64,000 bases of DNA, from contig JPHH03000058.1 of NCBI GenBank assembly GCA_000750105.3, forward strand, positions 124,001-188,000, given 5' to 3'. This DNA is from Tolypocladium sp. Sup5 PDA-1. Its lineage: Eukaryota; Ascomycota; Sordariomycetes; Hypocreales; Ophiocordycipitaceae. A program made the position numbers and the translations under genes. Positions 54,234 through 64,000 of the stretch are shown in pieces. The notes beneath the pieces were generated by a model. It had not been told where the DNA came from. It ran no database searches and saw nothing but the letters and a program-made list of their open reading frames with translations. Positions within the stretch are counted from its first letter, which is position 1. Each line of letters starts with the position of its first letter.

Positions 54234-56550
54234 GAAGCCCCAGACGTCGACGGTCCCGGTATGCGCCCAAGACGTGAATACCTTGTGGCTTGCTTGCTTA
54301 CTTGCTTGCCTGCGTGCTTGGAGGCGCACCCAGCTGGCTCAGCGGGCAGAAGAGAGCTACTGCCTCGAGGTGGGAAACAAGAGAAACAACTAGACGACAC
54401 CAACCAAGCGCGCGTGCAAGTCAAGCAACGCCTGAGCCGCCAAAGAACAAGAACCGGACCGTCCTCCACCGGCCGAGGCCGCCAGCTGGGTATGGATGGG
54501 TATAGCAGGGTCGAGGCGGGCGTCAGGGTGTTGCAAGGTATTCGGTGGGTGCAAGTACGAACGAGTATGTATGTCTTGCCCAGGTACGGACTACTCACTC
54601 AGACATGCGTCGAGGCACTGCGGAGCACGGCTTGTAATTTGTGAGAGGCGTGTGTGAGGGCACGGCGAGGGCAAAGGCTGAAAACGTGGGTGAGGAGAGC
54701 GGCCCATGACTTATACCAACAAACTTGCAAGAGCTTTGGCTCGGCGGCGGTGGCTTGCCGCAGCCGGCTCCGGGGCGCTGACTCTGCTGAGGCTTCAACC
54801 GCATCACGTTACATCATCCATTGCATAACATTAGCAAGCAAGGAGGCAAACAAGCGAGTGAGTACCTCCCAGGTCACTTGCATGGAAGGAGCCCCGAAGC
54901 TTCCGAGCTTGGCCATCGTCAAGATACGGTAACTTCGCAGGCGGCAGCAAGACAAAACGGCGGTCAATGATTCGCACGAGGCATTAGTGCCTCATGTTTT
55001 TACACCCTCGCCTTCTCTGGGGCTGCGTTTCTGACGCAAGCACGGTGTCACCTGCACACAGTGCCCAAGATGCCTGCGTTGGGCATCCCCGATACCTTCC
55101 CGGCAAACCCCTCGCAGGCACTCGGCACCGATGGGTTCGAGCCCAGGAGGTGCCTCGACTCGAGTGCCGAGAGGGCTAGAGCGGCGAAGGGTGGCATGTG
55201 GACAGAAAAAAGTCGCCGTGCTTTGGACGTCATTCGTCAGCCAGCATCAGCCAGCCGGACCGCCCGGCCGGCCGTTGGTCCCGCAGACATGGACGGCCGT
55301 TGCAACGACGGGCTAGCTAGCTACCGAATCACAAACGGGGCACATGCGTAGGTAAGACACCTATGGATGCAAGTTACTATTTGTACTTGCAGCACTTGTA
55401 CCGACCCCGGCCGCGGAGCTGTGCCATGCATGCTGTCTTTCCGTCCGCGGCCACATACCACCCACCAACCATCCAAACTCGGCCATCTCCACGGAGTTTT
55501 GGCGCAGTAGAACCGTCAACGCGACTCCGTACTTGCCGGCGATGGGGCGTGCGATGAGGCACGGGACTCTGGGTGTTGGTGCGCGTGGCGTTCCTTGGAA
55601 ATGCCTCCCATACATATTTACCCAGGTACTTCGTACGTACAGACTACTCGCATCATCATCATCAGCACCGCTGCCGGGCCGGAGCGAAGTGGAGCGGTGC
55701 GCTTGCAGGCAGGTCGGGCCATGCGGAACCATGGCCCGACCTGCCTGCAAGCGTACCAATGTACTCGTAATCCATAGCATCCACGTGCCGCCAAACCAGG
55801 CGCCTCTATAGGTAGGCAGCGCCAGCGTGTACTTTGTTCGTACGCACGCATGTACTTCGTAGCCAGGTAGGCAGCCACTCGTACAGACTTGAAGTCCAGT
55901 GCTTGCTGTGAATCCGAAACGCAGGTTGACAGGCACGCACGAGCAATTGGCACACAGGGACGCAGCAGGAGTCTGGACGTGCTTCACGATGCCCTGGTAT
56001 AACCACTGGCTGTCTCGATTCGCTCGGGCCAGAAACGGAGAGCAATCGAGAAGCTGCTGGCGCTGAATCCCACCCTCGTCTCCAATACGTACATACTCGG
56101 ATGCTCCTCCTCGGGCTCCATCTTTCCCGACGATGCCGGGCAAGACCCGCTTCACGGGCGGCACACGACAACACGACGGGGCGCCGACCGCTCTCGCTCG
56201 TCGCTCGGGGATGCGAGGCAATTGCTTGCAAGGTGGCCTGCAAGGTGGTCAGCTGTTTATTCTCCCGCATACTAGTCCGTACTAGTCCGTACAAATTGCC
56301 CATCTGCTGTGTGCACCGTAACTCGTGCGTCGTTGAATGGCTGGGTATTGTTTCCCCCCGGGTCAGTCACCCTGCCTTGTGGACCGAACGACCCGGCCAA
56401 ACGTGTATACTCGTGCTTCGTAGTCAAACACAGACGAGGTGCAGTTTGCAGGCAGGACAGGCGTGGGCAATCATGACCCCGAGAGGCCCGTGGGTTACAA
56501 TCAAGCGTCCCCAAATCGTCCAACCTTAACTGCGGACTACCTGCACTACA
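54234..56550. other. Intergenic YTP1-like gene to metallo-beta-lactamase gene
   Basis: 2.3 kb without a supportable gene. It contains a long perfect hairpin (55700-55753), TACTTCGTAC motifs (55627, 55852), a direct repeat of ACTAGTCCGT (56271-56290) and CTTG-rich sequence (54290-54320). A long minus frame at 55361-56221 overlaps the hairpin and matches nothing. Confidence 0.65.
55700..55753. repeat. Perfect inverted repeat, 24-bp arms with 6-nt loop
   Basis: Arms 55700-55723 and 55730-55753 are exact reverse complements around the loop CGGAAC. Counting one G-U pair the stem extends to 28 bp (55696-55757). It is GC-rich and not within a gene. It could be a foldback element, a small-RNA precursor or a replication artefact. 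Confidence 0.9.
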
Positions 56551-57408
56551 TCAAAGGGTCGACTTGTCCCTTACAAGCCGCCACCCGTCGCCGCCGTCTC
56601 GCACCACAAGTCCCTCTCCTTCCAGCTTGTCCAGGATCTGCAGCACGCCTCCGCATGCCGCCGCGTGCAGCTCCTCGGGCACGTCGCGGTACACCACCTT
56701 GACCACGTCCATGGCTGTCCAAGCCGTCGTCTCAGAGCCACCACTGCCGGTGGCGCGCATCGTCCGTAGCACCTGCTCTTCACGCTGCCGCCGGTGCGCC
56801 ATGTACTCGGCGATCCTGCTCGGGCCGTCTTCCACCACGGGGCCGTGGCCCGGATACGCGCGCCCCGAGAACAAGCCCAGCATCTTGTCGAGGCTCCCAA
56901 GGTATGCGGCCATGTCCTCGAAGACGGCCGTGCCGTGACCTAGCACGTTGTCTGCCGTGAACATGGCGTCCTCTTCCTCCATGACGAACACCATGTGGTC
57001 CGCCGTATGGCCCGGCGTGTGCGACGCCGTCAGGGTGACGCCCTCGGCATGGAACGTCTGGCCGTCCTTGATGGCCGACTGCCCGGGTTCCGGGTCGTTC
57101 TTGTAGACGGTGGCCCCGGGGGCGATGCGGAGCAGGTCATCAATGCCGCCCGTGTGGTCCCGGTGCCAGTGGGAGACGAGCGCCGTCTCGACCGTGGCCC
57201 CCTCCTCTTGCAGGGCCGACTTGAGCGAGTCAATCCAGGCCGGCCGGCCCTCGCCCGTGTCGATGAGGATGCGCCGCCTGCCCGTGCCGACGAGGTACGT
57301 GTTGGTCCCCTGCAGCGTGAACTTGCCCGGGTTGCCGCCGAGGATGCGTATGCATGCCGGGCTCAGGCGTTCCACGGCCGGCAACGGCGCGAGCTGAGTG
57401 TTAGCCAT
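56551..57408 (-). CDS. Metallo-beta-lactamase-fold hydrolase (LACTB2 / polyketide thioesterase-like)
   Basis: A single exon of 285 aa. The ATG at 57408 gives MANTQLAPLPAVERLSPACI; the longer upstream frame lacks an ATG. Metal ligands are evident: His80-x-His82-x-Asp84-His85 (SHWHRDHTGG), then HTPGHTADHMVF, FTADNVLGHGT and GRAYPGHGPVV. The C-terminus has the winged-helix-like tail of LACTB2 (TAMDVVKVVYRDVPEELHAA). Close fungal relatives include standalone thioesterases of aromatic polyketide pathways and mitochondrial LACTB2-type nucleases. No polyketide synthase lies in this window, so pathway assignment is open. A (GAAGGC)5 repeat lies in the leader (57455-57484). It is divergent from the mitochondrial carrier. 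Confidence 0.9.
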   Translation of the reverse strand: MANTQLAPLPAVERLSPACIRILGGNPGKFTLQGTNTYLVGTGRRRILIDTGEGRPAWIDSLKSALQEEGATVETALVSHWHRDHTGGIDDLLRIAPGATVYKNDPEPGQSAIKDGQTFHAEGVTLTASHTPGHTADHMVFVMEEEDAMFTADNVLGHGTAVFEDMAAYLGSLDKMLGLFSGRAYPGHGPVVEDGPSRIAEYMAHRRQREEQVLRTMRATGSGGSETTAWTAMDVVKVVYRDVPEELHAAACGGVLQILDKLEGEGLVVRDGGDGWRLVRDKSTL

Positions 57409-58398
57409 GGTCTCCGCGCACCGAATATGACCCCGGCGCGGCTGTAGTAGTTCCGAAGGCGAAGGCGAAGGCGAAGGCGAAGGCGACGGTAGCCGTGCGC
57501 TACGAGGGGCCGCCAAGCTCGAGAGTCAGCGGCTGCGCAAGACGGGCTTCTTGGGGTTCCTGCTGATCAGTGGCGCCCAGAAGCACCGCGACATTCTTAT
57601 GTGTCTTATGCTACCTTGCGAGGACTCGAGGAGTGAGGTATCCGCACCTGGGTTCGACTCGCTGTATTATTAATATTGGGTTGGTTGAATTGCCGTCCAA
57701 GAACGGGGGATATTGTGCTTTGCCTCGGCAGGTTTGCTTGACGCTATGAGTCAGCCGGTTGCTTGATTGCTGCCGTTGATATTATTCGTCGGCTGGCTTG
57801 TTGGAGAGTTGGGGTCGGCGCTGCTATGGAGTTGGAGACGGAGCCAGGCCGGGAGGCGGACGGGCGGGAGGCGGGCCACGGATGCAACCTGGGCGTTGGT
57901 TCCTTGACGCCGGCGCCGACGACGCTGGCGGTGGTGATGATAGTGGTGATGGCGACGGCGATGACGGTGCGCAAACTTGGGCACCTTGGGCATCAGATGT
58001 GTTGCGCGTGCACGTGTGTAGGTTGTACGAAGTAACATGGGGCAGGTGCTGCTCGGCACTGGCAGCTGGCATGACGACGGCTTCCTGGTTGTTCCGCAGG
58101 CATCCCGTCCCATCCCCAACCCCGGTGGATTATTTCCTTTGGCGCCAATTCTGTCTTTCTTTCTGTCCTTCATCCATGATCATCCATGATCATCCATCCA
58201 TCCACCCATCCAGTCACCCGCTCGCTCACGTATTCTCGCCCTCGGCCCCACGACTTGCTAGGCGAAGCACCATCGTCCTCGCCAGACGCGACTCGTACAC
58301 ACCCGGCCGCGGGGCAGCCGAGACATCTCCAGCGCCGCACCCATCGCCATCACAATATCATCACCCGCCAAGCCGCAGGACCAGGCGGCCCGGCAGCA
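57409..58398. other. Divergent promoter region MBL gene / mitochondrial carrier
   Basis: No gene. Contains (GAAGGC)5 near the MBL start and a CATC-rich microsatellite (about 58170-58205) in the carrier leader. Confidence 0.6.
57455..57484. repeat. (GAAGGC)5 hexanucleotide repeat
   Basis: Five perfect units lie 47-76 bp upstream of the MBL ATG. They would encode a Pro-Ser repeat if read in frame, but no ATG precedes it. Confidence 0.9.
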
Positions 58399-59319
58399 AT
58401 GTCGGCCGACTTCTGGGCCGGCTACCTCAGCGGCGCCGTGGGCATCGTCGTCGGCAACCCGCTCGACCTCATCAAGGTGCGGCTACAGGCCCAGAGCGCC
58501 GCCTCCTCGCGCGGCCAAGTGCGGCTCCAGAATGTTGCTACGGGCACCGCCGCGCCCATACTCGGCTACGGCGCCCTCAACGCCCTCCTCTTCGTCTCGT
58601 ACAATCGATCCGAGGCGGCCCTTAACAGAGCCCTGTCGACGCACAAGAGCCTGTGGGCGACGTGGCTGGCTGGTGCCCTCGGCGGCCTCTCCACCTGGGT
58701 CGTCAGCACTCCCACCGAGCTCGTCAAGTGCCGCGCCCAAATGTCGACAACGACGCCCGCCGTCTCGAGCTGGGCCATCGCACGGCAGATATGGCGGGCT
58801 GACGGCCTCCGCGGCCTCTACTTTGGCGGCATGGTAACGGCTCTGCGTGACAGCATTGGCTACGGCTTCTACTTCTGGTCCTACGAGCTCGCCACCAGCC
58901 GCTGGCCCTCCTCATTCCGGCCCGATAACGACGATGGCGCCGTTTCCCTCCGCCACGAGGCCCCCAGGATTCTGCTGTGCGGTGGCCTGGCAGGCATCGT
59001 CACCTGGGCCAGCGTCTTTCCCCTCGACGTCATCAAGACTCGTGTCCAGACCCAGCCGTGGAGCCCAGCGCCCGAGGTATCACCTCTGATCCCAGGGCGG
59101 CCACTAGCCCACGGGCGCCTCGGGTCCTTGCAGGTCGCGAGGGAGGCGTTCCGCGAGGGAGGGCTCCGCGTCTTCTTCCGTGGGCTCGCCGTCTGCAGCA
59201 TCAGGGCCTTTATGGTCAATGCTGTTCAGTGGGCCGTCTACGAATGGATCATGCACGAGATGGGCCAGGGCCGGACGCAGAGAGCCATGCTCGAGACGGA
59301 CAACAGAGCGATGGAGTAG
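58399..59319 (+). CDS. Mitochondrial carrier family (SLC25) transporter
   Basis: A single exon of 306 aa, start MSADFWAGYLSGAVGIVVG. Three SLC25 repeats carry the signature Px[DE]xx[KR] motifs: PLDLIKVRLQ, PTELVKCRAQ and PLDVIKTRVQ. Matching second helices are GLRGLYFGGMVTALRDSIGYG and RVFFRGLAVCSIRAFMVNAV. The protein should span the inner mitochondrial membrane six times. The first repeat is short between RLQ and GTAAPILGYGALNAL, with no clear [DE]GxxxxxKG segment, a feature of some amino-acid or carnitine-type carriers (SLC25A29/45/47 and yeast relatives). The substrate cannot be told from sequence alone. Confidence 0.93.
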   Translation: MSADFWAGYLSGAVGIVVGNPLDLIKVRLQAQSAASSRGQVRLQNVATGTAAPILGYGALNALLFVSYNRSEAALNRALSTHKSLWATWLAGALGGLSTWVVSTPTELVKCRAQMSTTTPAVSSWAIARQIWRADGLRGLYFGGMVTALRDSIGYGFYFWSYELATSRWPSSFRPDNDDGAVSLRHEAPRILLCGGLAGIVTWASVFPLDVIKTRVQTQPWSPAPEVSPLIPGRPLAHGRLGSLQVAREAFREGGLRVFFRGLAVCSIRAFMVNAVQWAVYEWIMHEMGQGRTQRAMLETDNRAME

Positions 59320-59904
59320 TACGAAGTAGGTGGCTGTCGCTCTACCGCTGCGCCTACGCAGCAGACTACAGCCGGCCTAGGGTGCACGGGAGTTACATCG
59401 TCAACAGGTTCGGTGGCCCCTTTGATGTCCACTCGGCCCCTAGACGGCATCCATGGCCATTGCAACAGCTGGTTGTCGTAAGGGTTGCGCAGCGGCGTCG
59501 CCCGCAAAAGGACCTCGGTCACCAGTCACTAATGTTGCGAAAAGGTTTGTTGGTGCGTGTGGCTGCGAAGAATATGACTAGTATCGAGGCTTCAATCTAA
59601 AAGGTAATTATTAGCTTCGCACCCTTGTTCTTCGACCACCAGCGCAAGGCCACAACCATTTTGCCCTCGCGCGACACTGGAGGGGCCTGGAAAATCTGAC
59701 AGCGGCTGAGTTGATAGCCCGCCACTAGTGTCCACGCAAACCTAGCGGTCCCTCAGACAGATACGAGAACAGGGCTGACCACGTTGTACGAGGGTGCGTG
59801 GTTTGGTCCAAGGCACTCGGCTCTCGCCGTGTCCATCCACCTCTCTTGCATCGTTCGCTCTCTGTGTGCCTCACCTGACCGATGATCGCCGCGACGTACA
59901 CAAG
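59320..59904. other. Intergenic carrier to GT25-like gene
   Basis: 585 bp with no gene. A TACGAAGTA motif lies directly after the carrier stop (59319-59330). Confidence 0.6.
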
Positions 59905-61155
59905 ATGAAGTCGTCCAGCATGGGGTGGTCGTCAGCTCGGAATGCGCGCCTGGCCATCATGGCCGTCTCGGCCATCGTCATTTACAGCATCATCCTTGCC
60001 TGGACAGGCGGCGGCGTCTTCGTCTCCGACTGGGCGCCCGCCAGAGTTTCTTGGGCAGACACGAAAGACGCACCCCAAGGCCCAGCCCACGGGTCGCATC
60101 ACAATGAGCCATCCGATTTCGGTCGAGTAGCCAACAGGACTCTCGGCTTCGAAAAGGTCATAGCGATCGGATTACCCGAGAGGTCGGACAAATGGGACGC
60201 GCTGGACCTGGTGGCTTCGCTAAGCGGCTTCGATATCGACTGGGTGGACGGTGTGAAGTCGTCTGCGATTCCAGGCAAGGCCGTGCCCTTTGGCATCGAC
60301 GTCTCCAAGGTGCAGGACAACTTTCTCGGCAGCTGGAGAGGCCACATGGATGCCATCCGCCAGTAAGCTCCCGGAACAACCCCCCATGCCCTCCATTTGT
60401 CCCTAACAGCTTGCAGAGTTGTTGAGTCTGGCGCCTCATCGGCTCTGATCTTGGAGGACGACATGGATTGGGACGTCCATCTCAAGTCGCAGCTCAACCA
60501 TGTCGCTCATGGTGCTCGCCATATATTCAGCGAATCCTCACCCCTTCCCAATTCCCCCTACGGCGATACTTGGGATCTGCTGTGGCTCGGCCACTGCGGC
60601 GAGCCATTCCCGGAGACACTCGAGGAAAACTCGGGCCTTCCAGAAGAAGCCAAGGCGAAGATGTCTGCCAAGTATGTCATCAACGACGATGATACCGTAC
60701 CGCCGTATAGCCAAGTGTCGCACCTCGTGGATTGGTCTGCCTACCCGCCACACACGAGGCTTGTTCATATGACTGCAGCACCCATCTGCTCGTTTGCCTA
60801 CGCCATCTCGCAAAGCGCGGCCAAGAAGCTTCTCTACGCGCTGAGCGTCGACGGCCTGCAGATGGCGTTTGACAACTCTCTTGCTCAGCTATGCCGCGAC
60901 GCCATGTACGACCTGGGCAGAGAGAGGGATACTGGATACGGTCTGAAGTGCCTCAGTGTCAACCCGACCATCATGTTCCACCACAAGGCCAGGGGGCGCG
61001 TTGCCGGGGACAGAGATATTCAGAGCTACGGACATGACGGGAGCGTCAGGGACAAGGGCATCACGGAATCGATCAAATGGAGCATGAGACTTAACCTAAA
61101 GAACATACTAACGGACCAGCCTCTGCAACCGCAATTTGAGGATGAAGAAGCGTGA
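59905..61155 (+). CDS. Glycosyltransferase family 25-like type II membrane protein
   Basis: Two exons (59905-60362, 60417-61155) give 398 aa. A short cytosolic start (MKSSSMGWSSARNAR) precedes one membrane segment (LAIMAVSAIVIYSIILAW), so the enzyme is probably Golgi type II. The catalytic domain starts FEKVIAIGLPERSDKWDALD, as in GT25 (LPS glycosyltransferase family). GSWRGHMDAIRQVVESG and ALILEDDMDWD follow; the acidic EDDMDWD at 166-172 is the metal/nucleotide-sugar motif. WDLLWLGHCGE, APICSFAYAISQSAAKKLLY and PTIMFHHKA complete the fold. Fungal members are mostly uncharacterised. The intron (GTAAGC...TTGCAG) joins RQ to VVESG in frame. It converges with the RSC-type gene. Confidence 0.92.
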
Positions 61156-61625
61156 AGGGGCGAGGCTTGGGGTCCGAACCCAGGCGTACCACACGAGTGG
61201 AAGTGGACAGGGTCCTGCGGACATCGAGCATGTACACATAAAAACATCTCAAACCTTGTATATTCTGCATAGGCATGAGCTGTGATGTTACCTTTGTCAC
61301 TTCCCCGTCTTGGGCATGCGTTCCAGTTGGCACCGCGAACCCGGGCTGCTCTTCATTCCAGATGTGCGCCTCATGTAGTAGCTGCAGCAGTAACTGAGGT
61401 GCACCGGTCAAACTTGCTCCATTGAACGTCGAACTGGCAACATATTGTACATAATATGGTAACCTTGGCTCGACAAACTACGTATCCCATAAACACTGCC
61501 ACAACTCCCAAGGCTCACGACAAAACGGAAGGCCTACTAACAACCCTGCAAACGCGACAGTACCTCCCCGGCACCACGAGGGCCTGGTGAGTCAGGCAGC
61601 CCGTCGATAACAAACCGGCGGCACC
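61156..61625. other. Convergent 3' regions GT25-like / RSC-type gene
   Basis: 470 bp with nothing supportable beyond AT-richer 3' sequence (61430-61460). Confidence 0.6.
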
Positions 61626-64000
61626 TCACCCAACACTTCTCTCTCTGGCAGCCTTGCGCCATCCGTCCAAGCCGGCGTCTCTACGCCACTCCTGCGTCTC
61701 CTGATCGAGTCGCTGAAACCACTTATCAATGGCACCGGCGGCGTGCGAGATGACCGCGTCCGCTAGTTCTGTGGAATGATCCGGATCCGGAGCCACGCGC
61801 TTATGGGATGCGCCGTGCTTCCTCGCCTCGTCTCTGTCCTTTCGCTTCCTGCCCCGTTCAGCGAGCCAGGCCTCCCGTCCAGCAAGGTACTTGATGCTGT
61901 GTCCGAGGGCTGCGCTCCCTGGCGAGAGTCCCTTGTGCGAGCGGTCAAGCGGTGGGGCTGTGAAGAACAAGACGCGCCCGGCGCCATCGTGCTGGAACCC
62001 TTGGCGGAGCGGCGGCGGCAGCGCCTCGTTGACGTTGTCGGGGAGCGTATACACCTCCGGGGGCCGTGGCGGGTTATATACGTTGGCGTGGGGAGCGGCA
62101 TTGCCAGCAGCTGGGACAAAGGGTGTCCGGGCGGCCGGGGCCAAGGGGGCTTGGCTGTAGCTGGCCGCCAGAGGGTTGGCCATGGGCTGGTGGTGGAGTG
62201 CAGTGGTGGCGGGCGACTGGGGGTAGGCAGGCGGGTAGTTCTGCGCGTAGCCAGGCTGCTGGTGCTGGGGCTGGTGCGGATGCGAATGCTGATAGTGCAT
62301 GGGCCGCATTGCCATGTGCGGGAGAGGCACAGCGACGTGATGGGGTTGGTGAGGGATAGGCACGGGAGTCTGGTGGTGGTGCATGGGCGCACCTCCTGGC
62401 GCCGGGGTCGCGGGTGGGAAGTGAGGCGTCGTCATCTGAGCATGGTACTGGCCGGGGGACGGCGACGGGCCGGGGCCATGGAAGGGAGCTTGAGCTGCCG
62501 GCATGTCTCTGGCCGCGGCCGACAACATCGACGAGCGCCGGAGAGCCTCGGATTGCACCTCGGGCATCGTTGGAGCCGGAGGCGGGGGTGGGGGCGTCGG
62601 CTCCGGCGGGGGTGACTCCTAGAGGCACAGTCAGAGATCTGAGAAAAGGCAGGCAAAGTGACTACCAACGGGACGAGGCGCCAGGCACGGGCCGGGCGAG
62701 GGGGCGGCCCCCGGCTCCGGCTCCGGTCCGCGCCCGGTCTGGTGCGCATCTCGTGCAAAGGGTGGGGCCGAACTCACATTGGGCTCTGGCGGACGTCGAT
62801 GTACGGCGCCGACGATTGGGGGCGCGTTCGGGCTCCCCCATGTCGGTCGTGGCAGGTCGTCCGTTTCCTTGGCGTCCTCGCGTAGCAGATGCTTGATTGG
62901 ACTGGGCACCTTTCTCATGCGACGCGGCACGTCGAACAGGTCCATCTCGTAGTCCCTCTCTCGTACCTCGTCGGGCACGCAGCTCGCCCACGTCTTGATC
63001 TTGTTGAACCTGAATTTCTCCTCGTTGTACCGCGACTCGCACACATACACTTCTTTATCCGGCGGGAACCCTCGCGGCCGCCCCTTGTTGAAGCGTGTTA
63101 CGAACATGACGAAGCACCGGTCCAGGACGTCCCCAATCTGATGGTCGCGATACTGCCCCGTCTTGACCACCTCGTTCTCGAAGAAGTGCTTTTCATATCG
63201 ATGTACCGTCTGTTCCGGCCGGTAATACCAGCACGAATTGATCCACCTCTGTCCAGCGCGGTCCTGCCAGGTCCTGAATATCTGTGCGACGATGGGCTTA
63301 GCCAGGTCGTTGGGGTTGCGAATGTGGACCCAGTCACCTGCCACATGATGCTTGTCAGCCGCGGAACCCCGTCACCTATGCCAGGCATCAAGTTGCACTC
63401 ACCAACCCTCCACATCTGCCCATTGTACTGTATCTCGGCCAGTGGAAGCTTGCCATCCTCATCTCGAAAGTCGTCGTCAGGTTTGGCTTTTTCCTGCTCG
63501 GCTAGCGTGCGCGCTTGGCGCTGAAGCTCAACGGCGGCTTGGTAGACGTCGCTGTCGTCTTCATTGTAGAGCTTGGCGTTTTCGAACATGAGCTCAATGT
63601 CTGCGAGGACCTGGTCCACGTTCTGGTACTTCTTCCTCTTGGCCTTCTTCTTGATGTTGTCCAGGGCAATGGGGTTGCTGATGGTTTGGTAGTAGTCGGG
63701 AACCGCAGACTTGTCGGGGAGCTTTTCAAACGGCAAGACGAGGAGGCTTCCGTCCTCATCCTTAAACTTCCTAAGTCCCCTGAGGATGGAGGAGATGCGG
63801 GCCTCCATTGGCGTCAGCACCATGGGTGGACGGCCTCTCTTCTTGTGCGCGTCGTCGTCCTTGTCCTCGTCACGATCTTTGCGGCCAGACAAGGATGGGC
63901 GCCTGCGGTTGTGCCGCCGCCGCCGCCGCCGCCCTCCATCATCGTCTGAGGATGCCTCTTCTTCCTCCTCGTCATCGTCGTCGTCTTCCTCCTCCTCCTC
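61626..64000 (-). CDS. RSC1: RSC1/2-type chromatin-remodelling subunit (partial, 5' end outside window)
   Basis: Visible exons: from beyond 64000 down to 63403, 63337-62778 and 62618-61626, all in frame (716 codons visible). At the edge the protein is an acidic Glu/Asp run followed by Arg repeats and an AT-hook-like KKRGRPP. A bromodomain follows (TPMEARISSILRGLRKF, PDYYQTISNPIALDNIKKKA, FENAKLYNEDDSDVYQAAVE), which reads acetyl-lysine. After the first visible intron comes a BAH domain (GDWVHIRNPNDLAKPIVAQI, WYYRPEQTVHRYEKHFFENE, YVCESRYNEEKFRFNKIKTW). A Pro/His/Gln-rich region and a C-terminal helix (AIDKWFQRLDQETQEWRRDA) end it. In Rsc1/Rsc2 an additional bromodomain lies N-terminal and would be past the window edge. 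RSC slides and evicts nucleosomes. Confidence 0.93.

Noticed and set aside
55361..56221. 286-codon minus-strand frame
   Set aside because: Runs through the perfect hairpin and motif copies; no recognisable domain.
57630..57665. Possible tRNA B-box (GGTTCGACTC)
   Set aside because: No matching A-box or acceptor stem within tRNA distance.
1..64000. CRISPR arrays, insertion sequences, bacterial operons, viral genes
   Set aside because: None seen; spliced fungal genes across the whole window make these inapplicable.

Overview
The window is nuclear DNA from a filamentous ascomycete (Pezizomycotina). Protein sequences and intron style fit Sordariomycetes, probably Hypocreales; this assignment rests on recognition and no search was run. 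Genes are GC-rich, on both strands, with short introns of about 50-160 nt. Donors are mostly GTRAGT/GTAYGT and acceptors mostly CAG/TAG. Intergenic DNA holds microsatellites, poly-G/C runs and short palindromic motifs. I see no operons, plasmid or phage features, and no convincing tRNA or rRNA genes. I support 25 protein genes. 23 are complete and two are cut by the window edges (a GH17 glucanase at the left, an RSC1/2-type subunit at the right).

Left third (1-26.7 kb): a cell-envelope trio on the minus strand comes first, with a secreted GH17 glucanase, LCB1 (serine palmitoyltransferase) and FKS1 (1,3-beta-glucan synthase). A 3.7-kb gene-free stretch separates it from a GCNA-like SprT/HMG protein. 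Next come MOG1, a HIT-family hydrolase, a CRAL-TRIO lipid-transfer protein, DAM1 (DASH complex) and a small three-exon BUD20 zinc-finger gene that was split into fragments too short to stand out.

Middle (26.7-46.5 kb): dense housekeeping genes. In order these are mitochondrial aconitase, rhomboid protease RBD2, GPI-transamidase GAA1, proteasome RPN9, complex I 40-kDa subunit, EFM5 methyltransferase, SAGA deubiquitinase UBP8, RAD54 and a small secreted CFEM-like protein. A relic-rich interval at 29.3-30.5 kb holds AT-rich DNA, a 10-bp tandem repeat and a 165-bp element with 34-bp terminal inverted repeats.

Right third (46.5-64 kb): sparser. It contains an orphan protein with a candidate N-myristoylation signal, a minimal RSA3-like protein, a YTP1-like membrane protein, a metallo-beta-lactamase-fold hydrolase, a mitochondrial carrier, a GT25-like glycosyltransferase and the partial chromatin-remodelling subunit. 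A 24-bp perfect-stem hairpin lies at 55.7 kb.

The genes are mostly unrelated housekeeping functions, and I see no biosynthetic cluster or defence island. The items most worth a second look are the orphan lipidation-candidate protein, the altered drug hot-spot in FKS1, the six-cysteine CFEM protein, the terminal-inverted-repeat element, the long hairpin and the recurrent TACGGAGTA/TACGAAGTA intergenic motif.
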